From Sipunculus nudus (taxonomy: Eukaryota > Annelida > Sipuncula > Golfingiida > Sipunculidae), in contig CM049306.1 in NCBI GenBank assembly GCA_026874595.1, positions 22,057,019 through 22,121,018 on the forward strand: a stretch of DNA of 64,000 nt, read 5' to 3'. The notes under the pieces are model-generated. The model was not told the origin of the DNA. It saw only the letters and a program-made list of their open reading frames with translations, and made no database searches. Below are positions 13,110 to 25,926 of this stretch, piece by piece (the stretch's first letter is position 1; each line of letters opens with the position of its first letter). The translations under genes and the position numbers were made by a program.

Positions 13110-13560
13110 TATTCTGAAATCGATTTTCACATGAACCCCTTGGCAACTTTAAAACGATTTCAGATTACTCCCTACTATTGCAGATTACCCCTTCAAAACA
13201 GTTGTTTCTTTATGAGCATTTACTTAAAATCTTATATATTTTTTTGCTTCATTTTTCATACTAGTTTTCACCTTTGTATATCTTACGTTGGTGTAGAATT
13301 TGTAATGCCCTTTGGTAAAAGTGTAAGAGTCCATATAAATAAAAATAAACTACATAATAATTTTCTACGACGATTTGATTTTCATATGTCGATTCCAGTT
13401 TTTAAACATAATATCTTACACATAATCGAAATAATATAGCATTAGTTTAAAGTATAAGAATGTAGACTTTAAATAAATCACCGACGGCTAGGTTCACGCT
13501 AACCCGGGGGTAATCTGAAATCGATTTATGATTACCACGGTAACCTGAAATTACCTGAAG
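13110..13560. repeat. Inverted-repeat sequence with CTGAAATCGAT ends
   Basis: ACGATTTCAGATTACTCCC near 13155-13173 is the reverse complement, with few changes, of GGGGGTAATCTGAAATCGAT near 13506-13525. The same motif recurs directly at 13113, 13536, 15578 and 15658. This suggests a small MITE-like family with CTGAAATCG termini, but I see no target duplication and the boundaries are uncertain. Confidence 0.35.
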
Positions 13561-15739
13561 TTCCTTCCCCGGCATTATCACGTATGCGCATGGCATAATT
13601 GAATCTGTTACTCTCCTGTATGGTGTTTATTAGTCACAAGCATCAGACCACCTGTATTTAGTGACCTAATTTTCAGGTACAGTATGTAGGCTATTAACGA
13701 GAACGGTTGCAATCAGTAACTGTCTGGGAGTAATTCATAATAACCCGTTTTTTATCAAGTTTAATTGTAGACTCCTCTGTGACGGTCTATGTGTGGGTTT
13801 ATTAAATATCCGTTTATGCCCGTCCTTTTCCGTGTTTAACAAATTGGTTTTCTCTGTCGTTTTCACTGTCGCTTTCACTACCAATGACTCATCTACGGGT
13901 TATTAAAGGCCTTTAGAAATTACTAATATCTTACCGCGGACCTGATCGTAATCGTATTTCTAATTATCGTACCAGTTCAGGAGCTAAACATTAATTCTTA
14001 TGCTTCAGGCCCAACACAAGAACGGACAAAAGGAGTATATGACGTAGCGCCATTTCGGCCCTCTGACACAAAAGAGTCTATCGATGTGTCAGTTCCTTGC
14101 GATGTTAGACGAGAGCCGGCACCGTAAGACTCGATCATATAATGCTAATTTTATTGTAATTTTTGACAAAAGCCTTCATGAAGCTGTTACTTAACATAAA
14201 CCAGACCAGTCGCCAGCTATGTGTGTGTGTGTACTTTCTAAATCCTATCAGATGCGAGGTAAATTCCGTTGTATCTTGACATTTGTAAATCCCCCTGCGT
14301 GTTTATTAAATGCATATCTTGCACGGGCTTCTGGGCGATAGCTGACTTGTATGTAACACAGGAAATGACTCGTTACAATTGTAATGGATTTTCACTTTGG
14401 TTTGTGAGTTCACATGTATTATGTTACGTTTATTAATTAATGGAAGCCCAGTGTTAAGATTATCGGATGTTTTTCACGTTATCCGTGATACTATACGATA
14501 TGATGGATCGCCGTAGCAGTGCATTTTTCCGTAGGGTATTCAAGTATACACTAAGAAAAAACGGTTCTTGATGGTTCTTTTAAGAACCCAAATGCTTTTA
14601 TCGGCTCAGTAGTCCAATACAAACACCTACCGAGTCGTTTGTTCACGACTGTGTATGATGAAGGAGTCTAGTGTTGCAGAAGGCACACATACTTCAGATC
14701 ACTCATCTCAGGTTACACTCCGGTAGTCTGAATTCACAGGGGCGAATCCAAGATATAGCAAGTGTGTGTGTGTGTGGAGGGGGGGGGGGGGCTGGTAGGT
14801 ACTTTGCATAATCATACATAAATAAGTATTGGTTATAGCCATTGACACAAGACAAGCAAATCTCATGGCTTGCATGACATTTCATTGGGCGATAACTGAT
14901 TTAACTCACATGCCCCGCCTCCTTGGTCGAAGCTACCCACCAATTCTTTGCCATATTTAGAATGTCACCATGCAGCTACACTTGCATGGTCACTTTTCAT
15001 GACCATGTGATGCAAGCAGATTTGAACGTACAGTCAGAACAAAGGAAAATACGCCGCATGAGGGACAAATAAGGATGCATCTGGAAGTGACGTCAATACC
15101 AAATTCTTATTAGCATGGTAGGTGTATTTCTTCACATGATCACGTGGACTTAGGTCACAAATGGCTGATTTTATTTACTTTTGCGATTTTATCTAAATTT
15201 ACAATACCGTGAGTAGTTTCGAGAAACTGGATGGGACACGAATGCACTAAGAGGACAGCGTCCAGGCGAGAATCTATCTGCGGTGACAGTTTCTGGACAA
15301 GGAGACGTGTATTGCAAATGGAACGCGGAATATCCCTAATTTCTGAACACGCCCAAATCCTCAAATTCTTACTGTTCTTACTGGGGTCCCTATCTGGCTG
15401 GGCTTTGGTTGCTATTGGCTTATTTTTTGTATTTTGGCAGGTGTTTCAGGGATCTCCTTACGTGGTTAGGTTTTGTTTGTAATTACCAATATTATTTTAA
15501 ATGTATAACTTAAGTATCTAAATAAACATAAGTGAACAACAGTTTTTTTTTAGGGGGGGGGTTCTGTAATTGTAGGGTGTAACCTGAAATCGGATACCAC
15601 ACGGTTATCTAAAAATTCATTTTCGATTATTCCCATGTAATCTACACCACGGGTTATCTGAAATCGCTACACCTGTTCTGCTGCCGCAGTTCAACTATTA
15701 AGGCAAAATGCCACGCCTCAGGAGAGGGATTTCCTTTGT

Positions 15740-15825
15740 AATAATAATAATAATAATAATAATAATATAAATATTTATAATAATAATAACAGTAATAGTA
15801 ATAATGATAATATTAATAATCATAA
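15740..15825. repeat. TAA/ATA microsatellite
   Basis: About eight uninterrupted TAA units from 15740 followed by degenerate TAA/TAG/TGA triplets to about 15825. Confidence 0.85.
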
Positions 15826-16066
15826 GAGTTTTCTCATTGTATGATATCGAAGTGCTTGATGCAAATATGTTTTAAGAAAGGCCGTGAACTGAGTGACATC
15901 TCTTGACTTTCCAAATGTGGTTAGGGGCTAAAATATGATATCTCCAAAGCTTTAAAATAGATTTTTTTCTGTTATAAGCGAAGGGAGAGCGATTGATTCT
16001 AGAAACCCCCCTCTCTCAACCATGGTATACATTTTCGTAATTTCAGTTAATGTCGTTTGATTTGTG

Positions 16067-16372
16067 GAGCGTGGTGGCGTAATGGCTATAGGGCGCTGGA
16101 CCTGTGACCGAAGGTTTGTGGGTTCGCGTCCCGTTCAGATCGCCGACTTTGCTAAGACTCCTGGCCAAAGTCTTTACCACAAGGGTGCGCTCTCTCGACC
16201 CAGGAGTGAATGGGTACTGGTCATGGGTGGCAGGCAAATGTAGAACGAATAACCTTCTAGCGCCTGATATGGCAGCTTGGGTTGTATGCTCCCCAGGTAG
16301 CCCGATTGAATCGGACTCAATATTATTAGACCCTGCCATATATTGAGTCCGATAGCCATACAGTTAGAGTTT
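16067..16372 (+). mobile_element. tRNA-derived SINE
   Basis: The head is tRNA-like, with an RNA polymerase III box A (TGGCGTAATGG, 16075-16085) and box B (GGTTCGCGTCC, 16121-16131) at tRNA-like spacing. A body of about 200 bp follows, containing GAGTGAATGGGTACTGG and GGGTTGTATGCTCCCCAGG. The sequence continues into a small hairpin (TCGGACTCAATAT and its complement, about 16311-16352) that is also one arm of the inverted repeat described separately. No long A-tail is evident. Short reading frames here are fortuitous. The SINE family name cannot be settled without a repeat library. Confidence 0.7.
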
Positions 16373-16862
16373 CTACAATATAAGCCTCAGACTACACGCC
16401 ACCCAATGCCCTTGTAACCAGTATCAACGGGTGTTTATTACCCCTTGCGTGCGGTCATTCTTTAGCGCCGGGCCCGTTGAAACAAAATGTAACAACACTT
16501 TAGCTGTCAATCACTCGAGTCAGCGAGGCTATCAGAGAGGTCATCAAGTGCACCTGTTCGACTGTTCTTCTCTGTCCCTACAAAACTCGATGACATGCCT
16601 CTGGTTAAATGGTTAGTAAATGTATAAAAATGATGTTCCAAGTTTGATTTTAGTTGCTATCGAAACCATGAAACACATACTTATTGGTGTTAAAATTGTA
16701 TAATCCCGTGTCTTGTTGTTTGGCAGTAAACAGGCAGTCAAAGAAGATGCAACGGATCCGTTGCATCTTCCGTGGCTTATACGAGAAACTCTCATTGTAT
16801 GGCTATCGGACTCAATATATGGCAGGGCCTAATAATATTGAGTCCGATTCAATCGGGCTACT
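16297..16862. repeat. 76-bp inverted repeat with 412-bp spacer
   Basis: The SINE tail at about 16297-16372 recurs in inverted orientation at about 16785-16862 with only a few mismatches. Each arm itself contains a short hairpin built from CGGACTCAATAT and its complement. The spacer is not recognisably coding. The structure could be a foldback/MITE-type element or two SINE tails inserted in opposite directions. Confidence 0.65.
16743..16770. repeat. 28-bp perfect palindrome
   Basis: The 14 bases GAAGATGCAACGGA are followed immediately by their exact reverse complement, centred between 16756 and 16757 on GGATCC. It lies just inside the right arm of the inverted repeat at 16297-16862. No function is evident. 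Confidence 0.9.
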
Positions 16863-16974
16863 CCCCAGTGAGCCGAGAAAAGCTACACAAGACTGAACAG
16901 GCCCGAAAGACCTACGCTCCCGAGGCAGCGGAAATCTTGCGCTTCTAAAGAAGCATACGATATAGGTAGTAGCC

Positions 16975-17715
16975 CTATAGGTAAAGCGCTGTGTAAAGAG
17001 CGTACAAAAGACCAGGAAGGCAAAGTGTTAAAAGCCGGCTGAGACTGCGACTACAACGGTAATAGAAGACTCTAAACCCCGCACCTTTAACTTTACCTTT
17101 AACTTTAAGTACATCCATGTAAACACTAAAGAGCAGCGGTGATAATATACCGCCTTGTCTCAATCCGTTGGACACAGAAAAGTAATTTGAAAGCTTGCTT
17201 TTCCATCTCACACATACTTTTTGTCTCATATACATATCCAGTAACAGTCGAATGATGATAGCAGGTACTTTTCTACGATAAAGGAGGTTTAATAATTTAC
17301 CAAAATGAATTTTGTAAAAAGCTTTAGAAGCGTCTAGTAAACAACAGTATACTTTTGAACCACGAGACATGTAGTTTGCAGCAATATCCTTTAACACAGG
17401 CTTACACATAATAGTGGAATGTTGCTTTTTGAAAGCAAACTGCAGATTTGATGTCTCAAGTTGTTAACGGCATCGTTGAAGGATAACAATTTCAAACAGT
17501 TTACAAATACTACTGCACAACGAGATACCTCGATAATTTTCACTGTTTGATAAATTTCCTACAAGATCCTTTGGTATCGACAAAATAACAGATTCAAGTA
17601 GATAATCGGGTGTAAACCCATGTAAAAGCATCGAATTAAACAGAAGTGACAATAACACAAATAACTGATGAGAACCATGAATGATATGATCAGAAGACAG
17701 ACCCTTATTCCCAAA
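16975..17715 (-). pseudogene. Non-LTR retrotransposon reverse transcriptase fragment
   Basis: One minus-strand frame runs from about 17715 to 16975, with an in-frame TAA at 17464-17466. It begins with a linker rich in hydrophobic residues and NYRGISLCSSICKLFE, typical of the RT N-terminal region. Then comes RT motif A as LLDASKAFYKIHFGKLL (the usual second acidic residue is missing: FY for FD), and motif B as NGLRQGGILSPLLFSVYMD. Homology fades after VYMDVL, and the catalytic F/YADD motif and everything downstream are absent. It is a dead, truncated LINE of the jockey/CR1 type; the clade is not certain. It abuts another LINE fragment in the opposite orientation at 17725. Confidence 0.8.
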
Positions 17716-17724
17716 GGTTCAATT

Positions 17725-18205
17725 TTCTCATCTCACTGTAGAATTTTTTATCAGTTTTTAAAGCACTCCATTGGCTGGCACCAGGTTACCTCCAGGCCTA
17801 CTTGACGTGTATGTTCCAACACGGAACGTATGGTCTTTGCATAGTTTTACACTAGTGGTGCCAAAAACCCGGCTGAAGTATTATAGAGATCGAGCATTTT
17901 GCCACTGTGGACCAGTGCATAGGAATTCATGAATTAAGATCACAGAAAAACATGAATGTTTTAAAGCAATATTAAAAACATTTATTTTTAAGAGAGCTTA
18001 TAGTTTCTAAATACTTATGTAATGATATGTTATGTTCTTATTTGTATGCATATATGTATTTATAGTTTACATTCATAATTGTATTTTACAGATTTAGCGC
18101 ATGAAGATTTTAATAGAATATGGCATATATTAATAAAGCACCATGAGCAAATGATTTGGACATGGCGCTATATAAATGCAGTATATTATTATTATTATTA
18201 TCATC
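17725..18205 (+). pseudogene. 3' end of an L2/CR1-like LINE
   Basis: Frame-broken plus-strand translation gives FKALHWLAPGYL, then VPKTRLKYYRDRAFCH, then FKAILKTFIFKRAYSF followed by a stop near 18008. This is the conserved C-terminal order of L2/CR1-type ORF2 proteins. The 3' UTR ends with TGGCGCTATATAAATGCAG and an ATT microsatellite (18182-18205), the usual tail of these LINEs. It is 5'-truncated, contains frameshifts and stops, and is inactive. Confidence 0.75.
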
Positions 18206-20270
18206 ATTATTATTACAGTAACTATTTACCAAATATATCATTTTATCAATAATAATCAGTAATCTCTTTTTAGAATGGAAATATTTACAAAAACAGACGC
18301 CAAATACAATTCTTGAAAAATATGAATAACAAAATTGAGGTATCACTCTAATCAGCCAATCTGAGTGAAAATCCAAAATCCAGCTGCAATCTTTAAATAA
18401 ATTAAAACAGAATCCTATGAAAATTGCATAATTCATTATTTTTATCAGATAGTGGTTCTCTCTGTGATTTTGAGACTGACATCCAAGAGTCATGTGAGAG
18501 TTTTATCCCTAATGTTTTGCAGTTTTGAGAGTTTTGCAAATATCATGCAGCATGTATGTCTATGAGCACTATATATGAGTCTGATTATATCAGGGATTTG
18601 GCGCGAATTTAATACTGCTCATCATTATTAAGGCCCTGATTGAAATACATGCATGCTCTATAGTGATCACCTTGTTTTTATGTTCGTCCAGCAGTGCCGC
18701 AATTTTCCGCGAACAGTATCCCAAAGATAATATTTTTGATCTTGCTCAAATTCATTTGTATAAATGGCTTCTATAAGGGTTCCAGATCTGAGGTGTGACA
18801 AGCCCACTGAAAATCCAGTATGGCCACCAGATTCATATGGGTTATTTTCTATCGCGCCTTATCTCAAGAGAATATGCGTGATCTTTTTACCAAATCCTCA
18901 GGGGTGATTGGTGCCCTTAAGGGCTCCAACCGATCAAATTACAGACCTGTCTAATATCTAATATTCTTTCACAATATTAAAATCTATTCTAATAACCAAG
19001 AGGGGCCATGCACCTTCAAATTTCAGACTCTTTTTATATCCAATATGGCTGTCTGGCAAATATTCAAAAACTCTTGTAAATTATATCAATAATTAGATAT
19101 TGCCGTGATTTTACTGACTCATAGTTCTTAATAAATTATTTAAGATGCTATACTTCAGACCATTATATGACATCAAAATATGATATGATTGTTATCATTT
19201 TGAATAACGGGTAATATTATTATTATTATTATTCAGTTACTAGTGGACCCAACATTAGGTCTATGGTTTTGAAATGATATATTGATAAAGCCAATTTTCA
19301 GCACCTTATTTAGTTGCATTCTTTATGACAGGTCATGGACTCAAAGAAAAAAAATAATATGAGTATTATACGGTTTAGTGCTAGAAATATACATTCTATA
19401 ACGAACTTTTAAACACAATTCCAAAGGTTAACTTTATTGCTAAGTTCCTGCTTTTTTCGCTACAAATCAAACATATTACATGTGACACACATGTTTTTCC
19501 TAGTTTATCAGACGGGTCTTCAACTAGAATCGCTTTGAGGGCCAGTTTCAGCATATCACATGTATTTGGGGTTAATAAATTATTGGAGTGAAAACATTTT
19601 TATACATCAGTACTTTTAACAGTCCATAAAATGGGTCAAATGGAATTCGTTCCCATGATTTTTAGCACTTAGTCTGACCTTTAACTACCCTTTAACGAAA
19701 CTCAGTTTATCTGTAGTCCGTTTTTGAGCGTACGGTCTAAAGTTGGTCTGCAGATTAAACTGATACTAACCAGTAGTCGGCCTTTGTGCATACGGCCCAA
19801 GGTATCCTTTTAAACAAAATGATGACCCAGTAAAGCTTCAAAATTGAATGGTTTATTCCTTCGGTTTCATCGAATTCCGTGTATTACATTTGAAAGCAAA
19901 CGTTGGTAACAGACGGTTACATCAGACAAATAACCAAGTAACCCTAAGGCGAAAAAACCTGATCTGGAATAGATAAACCCACGGTTTGGTGGAAATGGAT
20001 AAAGTATGTTTAAAGTGGAGCCAGGAAAAGAAGTAGTTTATTGTATAGGAATTGTTTTAATATGAACAGAAACGAGGCCCAACAAGGGCTCTTTGTTCCT
20101 GCCATTCAACGTATTTCTTTCACTATATAATAAATTATTTTGTTGTGTGTCAGTTCCACTCTCTATCTCCCTGAATTGAACAGATATGAATGCGAGGTTT
20201 GAAGTAGAATTTGTCAGCGCTGTGGTAACAAAAGGAACAGGGCATATCAGTTAACAAAGATTTTGGTCTA

Positions 20271-20325
<55 letters not shown>

Positions 20326-21470
20326 AAACGAATAATTGTCTTATGCCTATTACAATTGCTTCAATTAAAAGCTAAGTACTGATAAACAATAAAAAGATTA
20401 ATAATGAATGGGTTACAAGTTGGATGATACTGATGCATCGCCGTGGAAAAAATATAATACTTTCCCCAGGAAACCTGGCTAAAGTTACCTACCTCTGACT
20501 GTTTCAAATCAATAAACGTTTCTCAATAATCATAAAAAAAACCTTGCCTAAGGTGCAGACATATCAAACTTGTATATCTCTACGGAAATTAGAATTTTTG
20601 ACATTCTAGGTTGTCTATAGATTATTTCTCATTGGCATTTCCTTGTCACGTAGAAACGTTTAAGTTTTAATTAAAATTGCAACAGTTTATACATTAGAGA
20701 AAACTACATCTGGCAACCCTTAATTCTCTCTCCTACCTAATCTGTTGAATTAACAGGAGGCTTAAAACATCATGTTTCCAGGTTGTAATAGAAAATTGCC
20801 GGTGCGTTAAATTATTTAAAGTAGGAATAGATTTTCAATCCAGTAAAATATGATTTCATTATAACATTATCCTTTTACCGCTCAGACACCCTCTCGGGGT
20901 CCATTAACTTGCATCGGCTATAACTATAACACTGTTTCTTACTTATTTGGCTATATCTATTGAGGTTATATTATGTGTTACATATTAATTATCACCTTTT
21001 AATATTTCCATTAACCATCTGCGGATTTGTTAAAATATTATATAAACAAAATATTACCAGTAATTGAAATATGAAGTGTGTAAGAGTAGTCCGGAATCTG
21101 AAATTAACCTGATTAGGATACTTCTACTTAACTCTTGCCATGTGAAGATTAAGACGGACAGGTTGAATAATATTCTTTGGATTGACATACCAAACATGAT
21201 CGCAGTCGTAGAGAGGACCCGCGACATCCACTCAACCAAGCAGCAGATCGAAAATTTGAACTGACAAAAGTTTTCATTGTCCAGCAACTTGAGGATTACA
21301 AATCTGACGGCGTTGAAAATCACGTCAAACAACCAACAGTCCAAACATTTAGGCAGGCCAAAGATTTCATTGATGTTCATAGTGTTTAAAGTGTTAGATA
21401 GTTGGAAGTATTATTAAACGAGTATTGACATGCGTGGTCATTAAAAATCGAACGTGGCCCCCTTTCACAT
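18206..21470. other. Intergenic, no gene seen
   Basis: No gene recognised. Simple repeats include ATT units near 19218-19240 and the CT microsatellite at 20277-20321. A 320-bp stretch near 21060-21380 is open on both strands but shows no domain and no splice context. Confidence 0.5.
20277..20321. repeat. CT microsatellite
   Basis: About 22 uninterrupted CT units. Confidence 0.95.
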
Positions 21471-22317
21471 TGTTACAGATGTCTCTTTAATTGTATGCAT
21501 CAGTTTACATGTGAACTCTACACAGCGCTCGGTTTAATCTATTGCGGCATAGCCCGGCCCACGCGTGGGGTCTGACGTGTAAACAGCAGTCATGCTAATC
21601 TGGGGATTTCTCGCCTGGCCGAGCCGGACCGGCTCACGTGCGGACCCTGGTGTGTAGAAACACGGTGTTCGTTGTTCTAGATGTTTCCTGTACTGTGTAT
21701 CATGTTAGATTCTTTGGATTGTTCGGGAATTCGAAAGTCCTCGGCTTGGGGTGAGAAGTTATAAATAGGGGGCTGTTTTTTAGAACAGGTGGGAGAGGAG
21801 AGAAATATTCCAGTTGTGGACCTTTTCCGATAAGTGCGGCAGTTATAGATTTTCTTCTAAATTTGTGACGGATCTTATATAGGCTTCAGTTTGCTTTCGG
21901 GATTATAAAAAGAACTTCACTTTGGGATTACAACGGATTGAATTTGTGAATAAACTGGACTGTGATTCTCTGAGAAGATTTATGTGAACTGTTCATCTGG
22001 GTTGTACGTTATAAAGGACTTGTTGTCGCTGTGACAGTGATGGTATCCAGGTACTGTACACTTTATTTATATACTTGTATTCATTTACTGTTGTACTGTT
22101 GTTATACTGTATAATTGTATTTATTTAGTGTATTGTAATGTTAGGATTGTTTCAGAATAAATTACAATTATTTGTTAACAAAAAACACTGACTTCTTTAT
22201 TTATTCCCCTAAACATTTCACGCTGCCTAGTGTTACATAATCTGAATTTTTTAATCTCTATTACAAAACTGATGTTCTTCACAACTACGTGATCTGTTGA
22301 TATTAGGTTCCTTAACA
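21471..22317 (+). mobile_element. Solo LTR (family A copy 3)
   Basis: Begins TGTTACAGA and ends CCTTAACA. The flanking tetranucleotides are ACAT on the left and AAAT on the right, consistent with a target duplication that has one substitution. Internal landmarks match the family: TCCTCGGCTTGGGG, a TATA-like TTATAAATAGGGGGCTG near 21761, GGTATCCAGGTACTG and CAGAATAAATTACAATTAT. The central part is more diverged than in the copies at 11927 and 40190. Confidence 0.75.
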
Positions 22318-25300
22318 AAATATAAAAACGCACATGCTATGTGCACACCAGGTTAAGGTGGCATATATTCCACAACTTTCAATCCTTAAATTCCTGCCGG
22401 TCCGCTCAACGTCTACTTAACTAGGGTTTACTTAAACCATTAAAATCTTGAAGGTGATTGTTTATGTTTCAGATGCATTGTCAGATTATAGTAAATTATG
22501 ACTGTTCATTGGAAACGAATATTGCATTTTGGGTATCATTCTATAGCCACGTTTACACGTTTTACCTTCCATGTAGGATATCCAATTATGATGATCATGT
22601 TATCCGCATAAATTGTTTGAATAAAAGGCATCAGGGTTTATTTAATTTATTGAGTTAGTCTCAGGTTCACCTGTACTCAAAGGTATAAACTTCAGCATCA
22701 AACATGATGGGTGCATGGAACTGACTGGTTGCAATGCCAGAAATGCTATGCCAGGAATGTAATCCCATGATTATTCTTAAGAATAAAGTCTAATTTCTTA
22801 AATTAGGCATAAATATATGCCGAAGACTAGACTAACCGAAAATGTCATTTATTAATTATATAGTTTAAAGATTTCCTGTGTCAGGTAAACGCCTCCATTT
22901 TCACTAAACCCAAATATACACATGTGCAGAGTTCCATTTCGGGTCCACTCGCTGTCTCTCATTATTTTTTTTAAATCGTGGTGTCACGCACCAAGCCAAA
23001 TGTTTATGGGTTTCTGTAAGCAATACACAGCTGTGAGATACAGCCTTCCCATTAAACCTGATGAACGTTTACCCTGCATGGGTACATACTGACCGACAAA
23101 AATATTACCCCTCCTCGCCTGAAATGGTGCTGTGTTTTGTGTTTTACCACCATAAACCACATATGCCGGATATTTATTCAAACACTTAACCTTTCCTAGT
23201 TCAACATGTGTTTCTGTGGCGTGACTTAAGACGTATTATATCGCATTAACAAAAATAACATAGTTATGTATGGACAGTAGCTACGTACGGACCGTGCACA
23301 TTTGTAAAGAAATCAAGCACTGTAATCTTTATAGTCCAGACGGCCGGAACTTAATGTCTGAGTAACGTTATTATCAGAGACACAAAGTTACGCCAAATAT
23401 AGAAATCGTTGCCAAAGGACGGACACTTTAACGAGATAGCCCTAAAGTTCAGGGTTGCCGTAGCACTTATCTTATTAGATTCTAGAGCACCACAGGCTGT
23501 TAGAGTAAAGGTTGGGTTTGTATCCGACGCTGACATAATATGAGAGGTCTCGGTTTGCCTATCCATTTCTTTGTTCCAGCAAGGGGAATATCTATTACAA
23601 TTTGACGACCATTCACCTAAACCGAAATATTATCAAACATTCTGGCAATAAAGCAAATGAGAGTCCAAAGGCCTAATCTGATATTATGAAATGGCGTCAT
23701 TCTTTGGTCCAAATCCCACTTTGACAGTTTTTTTTCATAATATTTATGACAGCAGCCAATCAGCAGCTTTTAAAAACATAAAGGGGTGCAAGTGACAAAT
23801 GAACTTCACCTTCATCAATGGGATTGAAGTGTAAAAAAATATAGATACATTTTGTTTTTAAATATTGATTTTAATGTATATGTTAAGCTAACAACATATA
23901 TGATTTGGTTTGTTTCGCTTACTCGTAGCCTACACCACATTACTGTAATACATACCAGATTCTGGATTTGTTCTTAAAACAGATAAACATTTGAAAAATA
24001 TTATTTTGCATCCCATACAAAACACAGGCTATTTCCCATCAGTCTATGTCAATTTGGACGAGGAATCCTGGGAATGGCTAAATCTGTTTTGGAGTGGCGC
24101 ACGATTCGTTTCTTGGGAATTTAGTAAAGTGGTAAGATAAATAGAAACTAAAGAGATGACAGATGCCATAAGAAGTCAAGTCAAATTTTCGCAAGAATCC
24201 ATCAGGTATAGAAGCAGTTATGGAAAGTCAATAAATAAAGCAAAACAGAACTGAAAAACGTCATACCAGGTAGCAATCTGTTAGAATTAGTGTGAAAAGT
24301 AGGAGAACTACGATAACTGTTAAACAGCGTTTACAATATATTTACCCTCTGATTATGGACTAAGTAAGTAGCATATGTGCAATAATAAATTGATAAAGTA
24401 CAGCAATGAAAGTTTGTATGTAAGCAAAATGACATTCAAGGCATATAACATATACATAGCATTTTTCAAAACCCTATCTTGAAATTTTTCTTCCTCGAGC
24501 AGGCAATTCATTATGTTTTAAGTTTAATCAATGTGTATACAGATCGTTTTCTTTTAATTTAGCTATATGTGTGATAATTATGATTAGACATGCTGAAGTA
24601 AGCTCCTTTATGTGACCTTCAGATGAATTCTTATATTTAAGATGCACTCTTAGGATCAATGTCAACAAAATACACATCGAATTGTGATGCCGTTATTTTA
24701 TATGAGAAGAGTTAGAATTGCTTTTGTTAAGTGCAAAGCGTATTACTTTCCACGTTTGTTTTTGTTAACTTTTACATCTACAATTTTATTAAAGAAGAAT
24801 GCGCGTGTGGCTTTGCGAGAAGAATTAGTTATGCTTGATTACGTAAGGAGGGTACACCGTCATGAGGCAGGGATCATTGTGTTTACACGCAGGTTATGTG
24901 CAACATCTCGTTCACGTGTTAAGCGGATTAAGTCATCAGTCAGCCATGGGCATTTTTTTTAACTTGTATATGTGCGCAATGAAACAATAGATAGAAAAAA
25001 GACCACCTGTAAGTACCTCGAAGCCGTTGGTATATCAAAGTGTTTAACATTATTACAATTAGTCATTAGCTGTGCAATGTCATTTACTGAACATTTATAC
25101 TATCTCCTTTCAAAATAATTATGCGTGTTAGTGTGTTTCCAATTTGATTTTATATTAGTAAATGTTATATAATAATCACTTACGGAGTGCTGTAAAAAAA
25201 AGAACTGTAAAACTCAATTGAAATGTGCAATTAGGTACAGTGTAAATATGGTCTTGTTGGTTCACGTATCAGTGAATCAAGATGAAAGAGGTTTCATATA

Positions 25301-25319
25301 TCTAGTGATCGCCTGTATA
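22318..25319. other. Intergenic, no gene seen
   Basis: AT-rich with no domain-bearing frame, RNA gene or identifiable element. The 92-codon frame at 24684-24962 has no recognisable features. Confidence 0.5.
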
Positions 25320-25926
25320 ACAAACTGAATTTAAATCATGCAGTTATATCCATACTGAAGTCGCCTAAAGAATGCTTCTTTAGTTCCCGTTAAAACACAT
25401 TCTATTATTTTGCATAATTCGTCAAAATTTGTACTGTCTGATGGTGGACAATAAACACAACATAGCGTTACTTGTAAATTGCTGCTCAGTTCAAGGTCAA
25501 CACTGAAGTTAAACATATGTATGCTCATGATTCTGTGTGGTGTCACTTTAAATTTTGATTTAACATATATACAGACCCCGCCCGCATTGGATGCTCTGTC
25601 ATACGAAAAAGTAGGTAGTTATTAAGTTGAATTTCAGGACTAACCAGGTAAATCATCGGTGAAGTTCTCCCTCTGAGACGAAGTCCATTGAGTCGAACCC
25701 GAAAATCGACGACACGCTGAGACGACTCTAGCTTCAGACGAATGGCATAATATAGGGAAACCCCCAGCAGACCGTAATCTGTCACCCATATGCAAAATAT
25801 ATCGAAATCTTCTTCGAGTATAATTTTCTGAAGTTTTGTAAAGTTGTTGATCATGCTTCTGCTGTTTATACGTACAATGTTAACGTGGTCGCTTCGTTTT
25901 GCCTTTTTTGTATTATAATATTTCAA
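25320..25926 (-). pseudogene. Non-LTR retrotransposon endonuclease (EN) fragment
   Basis: Minus-strand remnant of an AP-endonuclease domain at the N-terminus of a LINE ORF2. In order: HVNIVRINSRSMINNFTKLQ, then FDIFCIWVT, then in a shifted frame SYDRASNAGGV, then LQVTLCCVYCPPSDSTNFDE, and in another frame GDFSMDI, which carries the catalytic GDFN-type Asp. About 130 bp of foreign sequence is inserted between the codons for VT and the TWL-like continuation of the domain. With frameshifts, an insertion and no RT downstream, it is dead. It might belong to the same LINE family as the RT at 16975-17715, but there is no overlap to test this. Confidence 0.7.

Larger units (their letters stand above)
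12745..16060. other. Intergenic with small repeats, no gene seen
   Basis: No coding region recognised. It holds a C9 run near 13071, CTGAAATCG-containing repeats (13110-13560 and 15570-15670), a (TG)n-G12 tract at 14763-14790 preceded by a hAT-like end motif (GGGGCGAATCCAAG near 14739), a G8 run near 15555 and a TAA/ATA-rich microsatellite at 15740-15825. Confidence 0.5.

Noticed and set aside
17041-17110. Repeated ACCTTTAACTT as a possible telomere-like repeat
   Set aside because: Only two units inside a decayed LINE 3' region.
24684-24962. 92-codon + strand frame with basic and hydrophobic residues
   Set aside because: No recognisable domain, no poly(A) or splice context, and a length that is unremarkable by chance in this much sequence.
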